This document shows positions 24,255-36,200 of a stretch of 64,000 nt of DNA, piece by piece. Where the stretch lies: NCBI GenBank assembly GCA_033675265.1, contig JAUJYZ010000445.1, positions 1-64,000 on the forward strand, in the 5' to 3' direction. Source of the stretch: Actinostola sp. cb2023. Taxonomy: Eukaryota; Cnidaria; Anthozoa; Actiniaria; Actinostolidae. The notes under the pieces were generated by a model that was given only the letters and a program-made list of their open reading frames with translations, had not been told where the DNA came from and searched no databases. Both the position numbers and the translations under genes were made by a program. The number at the start of each line of letters is the position of its first letter. Within the stretch, counting starts at the first letter, position 1.

Positions 24255-27200
24255 CTAATATTTCCACCTTCTTCTTGGGGACTTAGTCTGGACTTCAGTG
24301 ACTTCAAATTCTCCAGAAACATCGTCTTCTAGCGTCACTGAAATGGGTAAATACGTCTGAACACCTTGAACTTTGATGGCTGAAGCCGAGCGAGGTGAAA
24401 TAACTCCCCTGTCTTTGTTATCTACGTCGATTTCAATCATAGTTGTCTCCAATGGTTCCAATACGAACTCTTTCGGGCTGAAGAAATCTTCTTTGGTAGG
24501 ACTGTATTTTCCACCTCCATAACCTCGGGATTCCGATCGGGACGCACGACTGCCGTAGGTTCGTAGTTCGGACGATTTTCGGTAAGGAACAGCCCTTGTG
24601 GCGGTTACATCGGATTGATATGGTTCAGAACTGAAATCCATTACTCTGGGACCGGTAGGGTCATGTTTACGTGGACTTGTATCAAAGCTGATCGTGGTTC
24701 TTGTAGATGGTCTGGATCCGGTGGTGTCATAGCTACGTGGACTTGCCTCGGTAGTTGTCGTAGTTCTTGGAGCTGGTATAGATCCAATAGTGTCATAGCT
24801 ACGTGGACTTGCATCGGTAGTTGTCGTAGTTCTTGGAGCTGGTATGGATCCAATAGTGTCATAGCTACGTGGACTTGCATCGGTAGTTGTCGTAGTTCTT
24901 GGAGCTGGTATGGATCCAATAGTGTCATAGCTACGTGGACTTGCACTTGCATCTTGGTAGTTGTCGTAGTTCTTGGAGCTGGTATAGATCCAATAGTGTC
25001 ATAGCTACGTGGACTTGCATCGGTAGTTGTCGTAGTTCTTGGAGCTGGTATGGATCCAATAGTGTCATAGCTACGTGGACTTGCATCGGTAGTTGTCGTG
25101 GTTCTTGTAGCTGGTATGGATCCAATAGTGTCATAGCTACGTGGACTTGCATCGGTAGTTGTCGTGGTTCTTGTAGCTGGTATGGATCCAATAGTGTCAC
25201 TTGCATCGGTAGCGTAGTACTACGTGGACTTGCATCGGTAGTTGTCGTGGTTCTTGTAGCTGGTCTGGATTCGATAGTGTCATACCTACGTGGACTTGCA
25301 TCAGTATCTATCGTGGTTCTTGTAGCTGGTATGGATCCGCGGGTGGTGTCATATTTACGTGGACTTGCATCGGTAGTTCTTGTGGTTCTTGTAGCTGATG
25401 TGGATCCGATAGTGTCATACTTACGTGGACTTGCATCAGTCTCTATCGTGGTTCGTGTAGCTGGTATGGATCCGCGGGTGGTGTCATATTTACGTGGACT
25501 TGTATCGGTAGTTGTCGTGGTTCTTGTAACTGGTCTGGATCCGATAGTGTCGTATTTACGTGGACTTGTATCGATAGTTGTCGTGGTTCTTGTAGCTGGT
25601 CTGGATCCGATAGTGTCGTATTTACGTGGACTTGCATCGGTACCTATTGTGGTTCTTGTAGCTGGTGTATAACCTCGTAAAATTTCACTGTCACGTGACA
25701 GATAACTACTTTGTTGATCGCTAAAATCCAGGCTTCTTGTTGTTGGCTTATAATCACGTGATCTGTTGCTAAAATCCATGGATGGTGATTTAGCTTCATA
25801 CTCACGTAACAGATAACTACTTTGTTGATTGCTAAAATCCAGACTTCTTGTTGTTGGCTCATAATCACGTGATCTGTTGCTAAAATCCATGGATTCTGAT
25901 TTAGCTTCATAGTCACGTGATTCTTTTAGGGTGTCAGTTGATGTCGATGTTATATATTCATGTGATTCTACATGGAGGTCTTTAAGTCGTCTCGGAGATG
26001 ATATTTCGTAGTCGTCTGATTCCACATTGACGTCCATAATCGTTGTAGTGGTCTCATATTTACGAGGTTGAACATCGAGTTCCAGCACGCTTGTGGTAGT
26101 CTCAGCTTCACGTGGTTGTATGTCGATATCCAGAGTTGTCGTCTGTCGTGCACGTGACAGCACATCAACCGTAAGAGATGAGACTTCTCTTGGTGAAGCC
26201 TTGGAGTCATCCATCTGGGCTTTAAGGTCTTGATACGCCTTGTGGCTCAGTAACAAATCATTTTGTAAGCTTTCTATTTCTTTCTCTAAATTAGTAATTT
26301 TCAATTCAAGCTTGCGTATTACGGATGCCTTCTCGTGGAACTCTGCCCTGTTGGAGTAGTACAGCTCTCTCTGCTCAGCTATCTCTTTTTCACATCTCTG
26401 GATAATACTTTCTTTATTTCGGATGTTCTGGATTGCTTCGTCAACTTGGACCAAAGAAAGTTGTAATTCTTTCTCGAGTTTTACAACTTCAGATCTGTTG
26501 GAGCTTTTTTCATAGATAATTTCCTCTTTTTCAAAAGAGATTTTCCTGACTTCGTACTCAGCTGTCACAAGTTTTTCCTGGACAGTTTTCAAATCAAGTT
26601 CATACTGTTCCTTTTCTTTTAACATCAAATTGTTCTCAGTTTTTAAGGACATGAGTTCTTGGTCTGTGCTTCCAATTTGCGACTTAAACTCTTGGAGTTC
26701 ATACTGGAGAGATTGCTTTTCTTTGGCCAAGTCTTCTTTTTCTGTTCTAAAACGTGACTGTTCTGTATCAAGTTTGGAATACTTTCCTTTCAAAAGTGAA
26801 AGGTCAAATTCAAGGTCATCTTTTTCTCGAGTTTTTCTGTAATTATCTTCAGTTATCTGGCTGTTTACATCATTGAGCATTGCTAGTTCCTCCTTTAAGC
26901 TTGTAAATTCTTCACTTGCTTTGTTCTTTTTCGTTAGCACAAGATCTTCAAGAAGTTTGTGGTTTTCTTGTTCCAGTTTTTCCTTTTCCGTTTCTTTTTC
27001 CTCTATCAAGCGATTTAAACGGTCGTTTTGCCTGATAGTGCTTCTCATTTCATCTTGGAATTTTCTCTGTTCTCTTTTAGCTTCCCTTGCTTCTTCTTCG
27101 AGTGTTTTACGCTCATCTTCCCACAAATTATTTTCTTCCTCAACATCTTCCAACTTAGACTTGAAAAAGTCAATCTCACCCTTTGCAAGTGTAAGATCCT

Positions 27201-30200
27201 CATCCAATTCTGCTCTCTCTTTCAGCAAACGCTCGATCTCATCACTATCAAACCTTTCTTTATCGTGATATGTTTTCTCAAGCTCTCTTTCCATCTTTTG
27301 CAGCTTGAATATGAGATCTGACGCTTTCTCGTTGGATTCAGCAAGATCTCGCTGCAATTTACTTTTCTCGTTTTCGCTAAACTTTAAAAGGCTCTCGACC
27401 TTTTCCAAATCTTTCTTAATCTTTCGGAGCTCTAGATCGTTGCTGCTTTTCGATTCCCTTGTTAGTACATCGTTTTGCCGCTTTAAGTTCTGCAGCTGTA
27501 ATTCTCCGTCTGAGAGCCTTCGCTGCATTAACTGTAGCTCCTCATCCAAGTCTGCTCTCTCTTTCAGCAAACGCTCGATCTCATCACTATCAAACCTTTC
27601 TTTATCGTGATATGTTTTCTCAAGCTCTCTTTCCATCTTTTGCAGCTTGAATATGAGATCTGACGCTTTCTCGTTGGATTCAGCAAGATCTCGCTGCAAT
27701 TTACTTTTCTCGTTTTCGCTAAACTTTAAAAGGCTCTCGACCTTTTCCAAATCTTTCTTAATCTTTCGGAGCTCTAGATCGTTGCTGCTTTTCGATTCCC
27801 TTGTTAGGACATCGTTTTGCCGCTTTAAGTTCTGCAGCTGTAATTCTCCGTCTGAGAGCCTTCGCTGCATTAACTGTAGCTCCTCATCCAAGTCTGCTCT
27901 ATCTTTCAGCAAACGCTCGATCTCATCACTATCAAACCTTTCTTTATCGTGATATGTTTTCTCAAGCTCTCTTTCCATCTTTTGCAGCTTGAATATGAGA
28001 TCTGACGCTTTCTCGTTGGATTTCAGCAAGATCTCGCTGCAATTTACTTTTCGCGTTTTCGCTAAACTTTAAAAGGCTCTCGACCTTTTCCAAATCTTTC
28101 TTAATCTTTCGGAGCTCTAGATCGTTGCTGCTTTTCGATTCCCTTGTTAGGACATCGTTTTGCCGCTTTAAGTTCTGCAGCTGTAATTCTCCGTCTGAGA
28201 GCCTTCGCTGCATTGACTGTAGCTCCTCATCCAAGTCTGCTCTCTCTTTCAGCAAACGCTCGATCTCATCACTATCAAACCTTTCTTTATCGTGATATGT
28301 TTTCTCAAGCTCTCTTTCCATCTTTTGTAGCTTGAATATGAGATCTGACGCTTTCTCGTTGGATTTAGCAAGATCTCGCTGCAATTTACTTTTCTCGTTT
28401 TCGCTAAACTTTAAAAGGCTCTCGACCTTTTCCAAATCTTTCTTAATCTTTCGGAGCTCTAGATCGTTGCTGCTTTTCGATTCCCTTGTTAGGACATCGT
28501 TTTGCCGCTTTAAGTTCTGCAGCTGTAATTCTCCGTCTGAGAGCCTTCGCTGCATTGACTGTAGCTCTTCCTCCAAGATGCCGGTTTTATTCTCTGCAGT
28601 ATTTTTGTCATCCTTTAGCATGCACAAGACATTATGCGTTGAAATCTTGTCATTTCGTATTCTTTCGTTTTCGTCCTGACACTCCTTCAATCTCTTTTCT
28701 AGATCCTTTATCTGAGCTGTGAGGCTATCAAATCTCTTTTTGATCTGCTCGCTTTGTTCTGAAGCATCTTTACTAAGCATTTCGTTGTTGTATTTCTCAC
28801 TATTCAGGGTCTCATTTTCGTAGACAAGAGAAGCTTTCTGTCTTTTCAGTTCTTCGATTAACTCCGTCTTTTCTGCTACACCTCTACTGAATTGGTTGCA
28901 TTGCAGTTCGAGTTCTTGGTTCCTGCGCTTAGTTTTGCTAACATTATCGCGATCAGCATCTTTGGCGTCTTTGAGATCGTCCAAATATGAAGCCAGGCTG
29001 TCCTTTTCTTTATTTGCACCCTCCAGTTCAAACTCAAGCGTCCATATTTTAGACCTTAACGCTGCTGTTTCACTAGGTAAACCTTGCGTGTCTATTTCAT
29101 TTCCAAGGTGCTCAGCTTCGACAGGACCTTTAATAAAATCAATAGATTCCACAAATTGTTTCTGTGAGTCTTTTCTCTCTATTTTCTCTCCTAGGAGTTC
29201 AGCTTCGACAGGACCTTGAATAAAATCAATAGATTCCACAAATTGTTTCTGTGAGTCTTTTCTCTCTATTTCTTCTCTTAGGAGCTCAGCCTCGACATGA
29301 CCGTCAAGAAAATCAAAAGATTTCACTAACTGATTATGTGAGTCTTTTCTCTTTCCTAGAGCATCCTGAAGTTTTTTCTCCAAGTCACGAATTTTCTTTT
29401 CTGCAACAAGTAGCTCATCGGAAATGCTTGTATTTTGGTTCTCCAAATGGGCGAATTCTGTTCGAATATCACCGAGGATTTCTCGTGTGGATTTTAGCTC
29501 ATATTCCAACGTTGACGACTTTTTGTGGATTTCTAGATTTTCACTCTCAAGCTCCATCTCTCGTTGTTTGCTTCTTGAGAACGAAGTTTCCAGAAATTTC
29601 ACTTTGTCCTGAGCGAACGACAGGTCTTTCTGGTTGTTGTTAATTTTAGTCTGGTATAATTCATTATCAGCTTCCAACTGTGCAAACTTCGTCTGAAACT
29701 CGTTAACTTTTTCTTGACAACGCTCCTTTTCTGTATTTATTTCGAAATTTGATCGTTCGAGTTCTTCTAGTTTTTCTTTCGCGAAGCTTAAATCATACAC
29801 AGTTTTGGTATTTTCAGAGTGTAGATCTTGATTCTTGTCTTGTAAATCATCAAGCTGGCTAAATAACAAACCAAACTGTTCTTCAAGCTGGCACTTCTCT
29901 TTGGTGAGGTCATCATTTGCCGTTTTCAAAGACTCGTGTTCTTCGGTCAACAACGTCAATTCATTCTTCAGGTTATCCTTATCCTTTGCTGCAGTGTCTA
30001 GTTCTTTGGTAAAATCATCAGCGCATGTTGCCTCCAGTAAGTTAGTATTTAGGACTTCTTTTTCTCTCTCAATTGCGTCACAAATGTATTTTGACTCTTT
30101 GAAATTTGTCTCGAGTTCCATGTTCTCTTTGAATAATCTCTCATTTTCTTGTTTCTGTACATCGTTCGCTATTTCAAGGTCAGACAGCTGTTGTTTTGTA

Positions 30201-33200
30201 TCACCCACATCGGATTTGAGCTCCTCATTAGTTCTCTTGGCTTCTTTCAAGTCAATCTTAGCAATAGTGAGAGCACTTCTTGTGTCTTTAAGATCACTTT
30301 CAAACAAAGACTTTTCAACTTCAAGAGCGTCAATGATTAATTGTTGTTCTTTGCTTTCGGTTCTGTAGCTCTCAAGATCGTGATTATTTGTTACTAGTTG
30401 CCTTTGCCTTTGACTGCCCTCGAATTTTGCAGATTCAAGTCTATGTGTTGCATCGTCAAGATTACTCTCCAGGTCTGCTTTTTGCTTTAAAGTTTTATGT
30501 AGATCACTCTGCAAGGAAAAGCATTTGCTTTTTGTGTTGATGAGATCTAATTGTTGTTGGTCTTTTAGTTTCTGAGTTGTGTCAAACGCCACTTCAAATT
30601 CTGTTGCCTTTCTGCATGCGTCAAGAAGATCCCTTTGTAATCGAGGTTGTACTTCTTCGTAATTCGTTAGTGTTAGTCCAAGTTCGGAAATGTGTTGTTC
30701 TGCTTTTACTAAGTCTTCAGAAAGCTGCTTCATCTTTTCTTTATCTGTTTCGCCAAAAGCTTCCAATCTGATGGTCTTGTTTCGTGCAGTAGCCAGTTCT
30801 TGATCTAAACTGGACAAATTCTTGTACGATTCAAGCAAATCATTCTGTTGAGTTTTAACTCGATGATTGACGTACGATAGACTTTGCTCTAAACTGGCTA
30901 CCTTTCTCTCCAATCCTTTGACTTCATTCTGCAATACGTTCTTGGATTTGAAACAATCTCCGTGTTCTTCTTGCAGTTTACTGTATTTGTTCTCCAGGTC
31001 TTTGTTTTCTTTGTTTTTATTATCGTACTCTCGTTTAATCTCATCGTAACCAGTTTGGAGCGTTGAGACCTCATTTTTAGTAGATGACAGCGTTTCATTT
31101 GAATTATGTTTCTCCTCATGTAGTTTATCCAAGTTGTTTTGTAGCTCACTTAATTGTTGTTGCTTTGATTGATTCTCTAGTTCTAATCCAGCCTTTTCTT
31201 TCTGGGCATTATCGTATGCAGCCTTTGTCTCGTCTTTCTCTTTGGTTAAACTTTCTAAGTTCTTCTTGAGTTTATCCTTATCTTTTGCAAGACTTTCACT
31301 TCGTGTTTGAAGATGGGATACCTGTTGGTTTGCAAACACAAGCTGGTCATGTAGATGACTGTTCTCACTTTGAGTCTCTTGATAACTTGTTTTGATCTCC
31401 ACAACCTTTTCCCTACAAGCCATGATGTCTTGCTTGAGAATTCGTCCTTCATTTTGACATATGTTATAAGTCTGTTCCAAATGGCAGAGCTTTTGGTCTT
31501 TTCCGTCTAACTCAGCTTTTGTTCTTGAAAGCATCGATTGTGTGTCATCCAGCGCTTCTGTTTTGTCAGCCAAAAATTTCTCGTGTGTTTGCTAACTCTT
31601 TCTCGGCTACTTCTTTTTGGAACTGAAGGGAAAGCAAACGCTTCTGCTTATTTTCAACTTCACGTTTTAAGTTTACAAGCTCAGCAGCTTTATCGGATAA
31701 CTCGCGCTCCAAACGATTCATGTTGTCTTTGTTTTGTGAAAGCTTAATTGACAAGTTATGTTTGTCATTCCTCAATGCGGCCAACTGCTTTGAAGTGATT
31801 TGTACACTTTCGTCGAGGGAAAGCAATTGTACCCGACTTTCTTTCAAATTCTCGTGAAGTTGTTCATTTTCTTGCTTGGTCGTTTCGTATCGCAACTCGA
31901 AATCAGAGCACTTCTTCATTGAATCAAATAAGTCATTCTCCATCACCTCACTTGCTTTCTGCAATGTATTGCTATTAGCTTCTTCATTCACAAGTTGACT
32001 TTGCAGATCTATAACTGTATTTTCGAGACTGTCTTGTTCCTCTATAAGCAACTGTATTGTTTCTTGTTTACTTTCCAGCTCTTTGATTTGCGAGTCGTTC
32101 TGAATTTCCAGTTCACTAGCTTTTCGTTTCAAGTTTTTCATTTCAAAATCGCTCTGGCTAAAATTGCTGGAAACTTCGTCCCACTGTCTTTCCACGTTCA
32201 ATTTTTCCTTCTCCAGCCTGTCCATCTGCGTTTCAAGTTTGAAAACCTTGCTTTTGTCTTGCGCTACTTGTATCCTCAACCCTTTAAGCTCCACAACCTC
32301 TTCCTCTTGACTCCTTCTGAGAGATTCGAATTCTATTTGTCTGATTTCTATTTCCTTCTCCATTTCGATGTTCCTTTCTTGGACTAACTCATAACAGGAC
32401 TGGAGTTCTGCCACTTTGGACTCAGAAATGATTTGTTGTTGGCGAAGTTTCTGTTCGTTTTCCTGGCATTCTTGGAAATTTTCTTCAGTTTCACTCATGC
32501 GTCCATTTAATAAGTTAACTACTTCTTCGTACTTTTGCACGGACAGTTCAGACATTCCAAAAGAGTTTTCCAATGTGGATAATTTGTTTAAGGCCGAGTT
32601 GAGAGCGTTGTTGATCTCTGCTTTTTCAGCTTTCAGTGATTCAAGGTCTTTGTCTTTTAATTTCGAACTATCCTTCAGTTCAGATACATCATCTTCAACA
32701 ATATGTTTGGCTTCTTTTAGCTCAGATATTGTTGCATCGCGATCATGAAGTTCTTCACTTAGTTGTTCACATCTTCCTTCGAATGTTGTCGCGTTCCTTT
32801 GTAACACTGAAACTTCATTTTTAAAGTCAGCTGCTGCAGTTTTGAACTCCTCTAGGGCTTGGCTCATTCTTTCTTTCTCAAAGATGCTATCGTTTAGCTG
32901 CTCTTTAAGTAATTGTAATTCACTCTCATTTGCTTTCAATTCGTCAAAAGCTGTTTCACGTGCCATTGATTCCCTTTCCAGCTTGTTTTCAAGCTCTGAT
33001 ATTCTTTTATTCAAGCTAAGTTTTTCACGTTGATAATAGCTTTGCTCTTGTTGGAGTCTCTCACACTCTTCCTTGCTGATTGTGAGACTTTCTTTCATAG
33101 ATTCAAGCTGACCCTCTAAGAAAAGCTTCCGAGACTTCAGCTGTTTGATTTTTTCTTCTTTTTCCTCGAGTTCCTTATTGGTTACTTCGAGATGTACTTT

Positions 33201-36200
33201 TAAGTCCAATATGCTTTGCTCAAGTTTATTCACATCTAGTTTTCGGCCGTCACCTTCTTGTCTTTCTTGCTGAAGTTCTTCCATCATGACATTTTTCTCA
33301 TTCATTTCATATTCCAGATGGAGTTCTAAGTTCTGGATTTTATTGTTTGTTAAAACTACTTCTTGTTTTAGGCTCTTTCTCTCGATTTCACATTTCTCAT
33401 AGCTTACTTCTAAATATGTTATCCTTCTTTCCAAAACGTCGACCTCTTTATTGAACTGACTGCGTTGTTGAGTGAATGATTTGCTTTCAGACTCCAATTC
33501 CTTCAGCTTGTAAGTGCAACTTTGCAGTTCCTCTTTCAAAGCACTCTCAGATTGATGAGATTTCTTATATTTTTGTTCTGAGTCATTGGTCTTTGTCTCC
33601 TTCTCTCTCAGTTGACAATTCAGGGTGTTGCGCTCCCTCTCTAGTTTCGTAATACTCTCCTCCAGTTTCGACATGAATAATTTGGAATCCTCAATTTCAT
33701 TCAAAAGCACTTCGTTCTGCGCTCCAGTGTCACTGAAATGTTCTTTTGTCTCTTTGATTTCGCCTTTGAGATAGGTTAGTTCAGCTTCAAACCTGATGTT
33801 GTTCTCACGAAGAGTGCCAATAATATCTTCTCTCTTTTGGATATCTCTTGTGAGCTTTTCTGTACTACTTTTGTATTCCCCAAGCAGTTTTTTAATCCTA
33901 TTTTTGTCTTCTTTCTCTTTCACAAGCTTGATTAAAGCATCTTCGAGGTCTGCCTTTAGCTGGTGGCGATCTTTCTGAAGATTTCGCATTTCATTTTCTG
34001 TTTCTTTGCGATTCTTTTCCTGTACGGAAGATTCATCTTCCAGTCTGGTATGGCTGTCCGAAAGTTCGTCCAACTTCTGCTTCATATCCTCAACGGTGGT
34101 TTCGTACTCATAGATCCTGTTATCCTGTTCTAACTTTTCTTTCTTTAAAGAATCGCATGACAGTTGAAGAATCATACGCTCCTTTTTAAGAATTTCCAAT
34201 TCCTTCTCCATTTCAACGATTTTTTCGTAGAGTTCTTCGATCAGTTTCGTTTTCTTGCTTATTGACCTTTTTAGAGTCTCGGCTATTCCTTGTTGTTCTA
34301 GGAGCTGGCTTCCGGTGGATATTCCCTCTTCTTTCAGTTGAATAATTCTGTCTTTAGAAGCATCGAGTCGGTCTTTTATTTCTCTCTTTTGTCTCGTTAA
34401 AGTAGTAACCGTGGCTTCTAACTTTGACACCTGATTTTGAGTATCTAGAATTTCATCTTCAAGACCTTCCTTCTGCTGACAAAGGTTTGCATTTTCCTGA
34501 ACAAGAGCCTCGGTTTTTCTTTCAAGATCAAACGTTTGTTGCTCTTGTGATCTTTGGTCACTACTTGTTCTGTCATGTTCAAAGGCAAGATTAACGTTCT
34601 TTTCTTCAGCTTCTCTGAGATGACTTCTTACGTCTTCAAGGTCGCAGGTAACAGTTTCGTAATCAACTTCCAAACTTTCAGCTTTTCTCCTTGCAGCTGT
34701 CAGCTCGGTTTCTAGCTTTGCTAGGTTGTCTTTGCATCCTTGTAGTTCTTTCTCAGTGCTTTCTAACTTTCCTTCTGTCCTCTTGGCATTTGCTTCTAGT
34801 GCGACAAGTTTCTTGCGATTGAGCTGAAGATCGGACTCTAACTGTTCTTTCTTTCGTTGAGCCGCCTCATTCATTGGCTTGAGTTTGATTAATTCATCGG
34901 TTGTATCACGTAACTTTTCTTGGAGTCGTTTTTTGTCATTTTCGAGATCGTGTTGACTTTGTTTTAAAGTGTCGAGTTGAGCGGTAAGATACTCATTCTC
35001 TGAGCTCAACGATGCTATTTTAGTCTTGCATTCTTCTACGACATTTTCTTGATTTCTGCAGGTGCCAGTGACATCAGAGCAAGACCGTTCATATTCTTCA
35101 GCCCTTGCTTTTACTATGCGTAACTCCTCAGCAATTTTTCTGTTAGAACTTTCACTTTCCTGAGCTTTTGTCTCGAAAATTTCCTTCTCCTTTTTGGTCT
35201 GGTCAAGAAGCAAAGTAAGTTTAGATTCCCTTTGCTCCAGCATTGACACTTGTCTCTGTGCATCAAGTTTTTCTTGCTCACAAATTTGATAGCTTGCCTG
35301 AAGCTCTGAAATACGTTTATAAAATGACTGCACTTCTTCTTCAAGATGTATTTTCTCTTCTTCGTTCACTCGAAGAGCTGCCTCAAGCTGCTGAATCTTC
35401 TGCTGTGTTTGCAATAGTTCCTCTTGTAATTCTCGTTTGTCCATTTCATTTAATTCATTTTGAGTCTGCTGTTCGTGAATTGCGTCATCCGCTTGACTCA
35501 AAGCAGCCTCCAAGAGTGAGCATTTATTCCGTAGTTCTGTCAAGGTAGTTTCTTTTGTTCCTGTGTTCTTCTTGGCACTGTCTAGACAACGTTGATGGTT
35601 AGATAAATCTCTCTGTGTAACAAGAAGCTCTTCCTTTGTTTTTGCAAGCTTTGCCCTCGAGTCATCAAGCTGCTCCTTGTACTGCGTCTTCTGTTTCTGT
35701 GCTGTGCTTAGTTGCTGCTCGAGCTTGATTACACGACTTTTTGTCGAATCCAACTCCCGCCCTAGGTCATCATATTCCTCTTCGCTCTTTTTAAGGGAGA
35801 ACTTCATGTCAGCAATTTTTCTCTCTGCATGTTGAAGCTGCAGCTTTAAATCATCTTTCTCGCGTTCACTGATATCATAGGTCGACTCCAATTCGGTCAC
35901 GCTCTGTTGAGCTACGTCCAGTTGATATTCTAAGTCTTCAAGGTTTCCATTGCTTTGTTGGTACGTCGCCTCGTGTTCGGCGAGGTCGCTTCTGAGTGAA
36001 AAGACCTCTTCCTCGAGTTTTGAAATAGTCTTTTTCGCGTGGCCGAGATGGATCTCTAGGTCTTTTATTCGCTCTTGTGCTTTTCCATACGAGGCTTCTA
36101 TTACATTAAACTTACTTGTCACACCATGAAGTTCCCTCTGCATCTCTTCTTTGTCACACTTTAGTTGGTCAAAATCGTACCCAAGTTCTGACAATCGTGT

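Noticed and set aside
24615..25672. Plus-strand frames of 129 and 245 codons (SCRSSWSWYGSNSVIATWTC type)
   Set aside because: They are the antisense of the 69-bp tail repeat of gene B, with no independent support.
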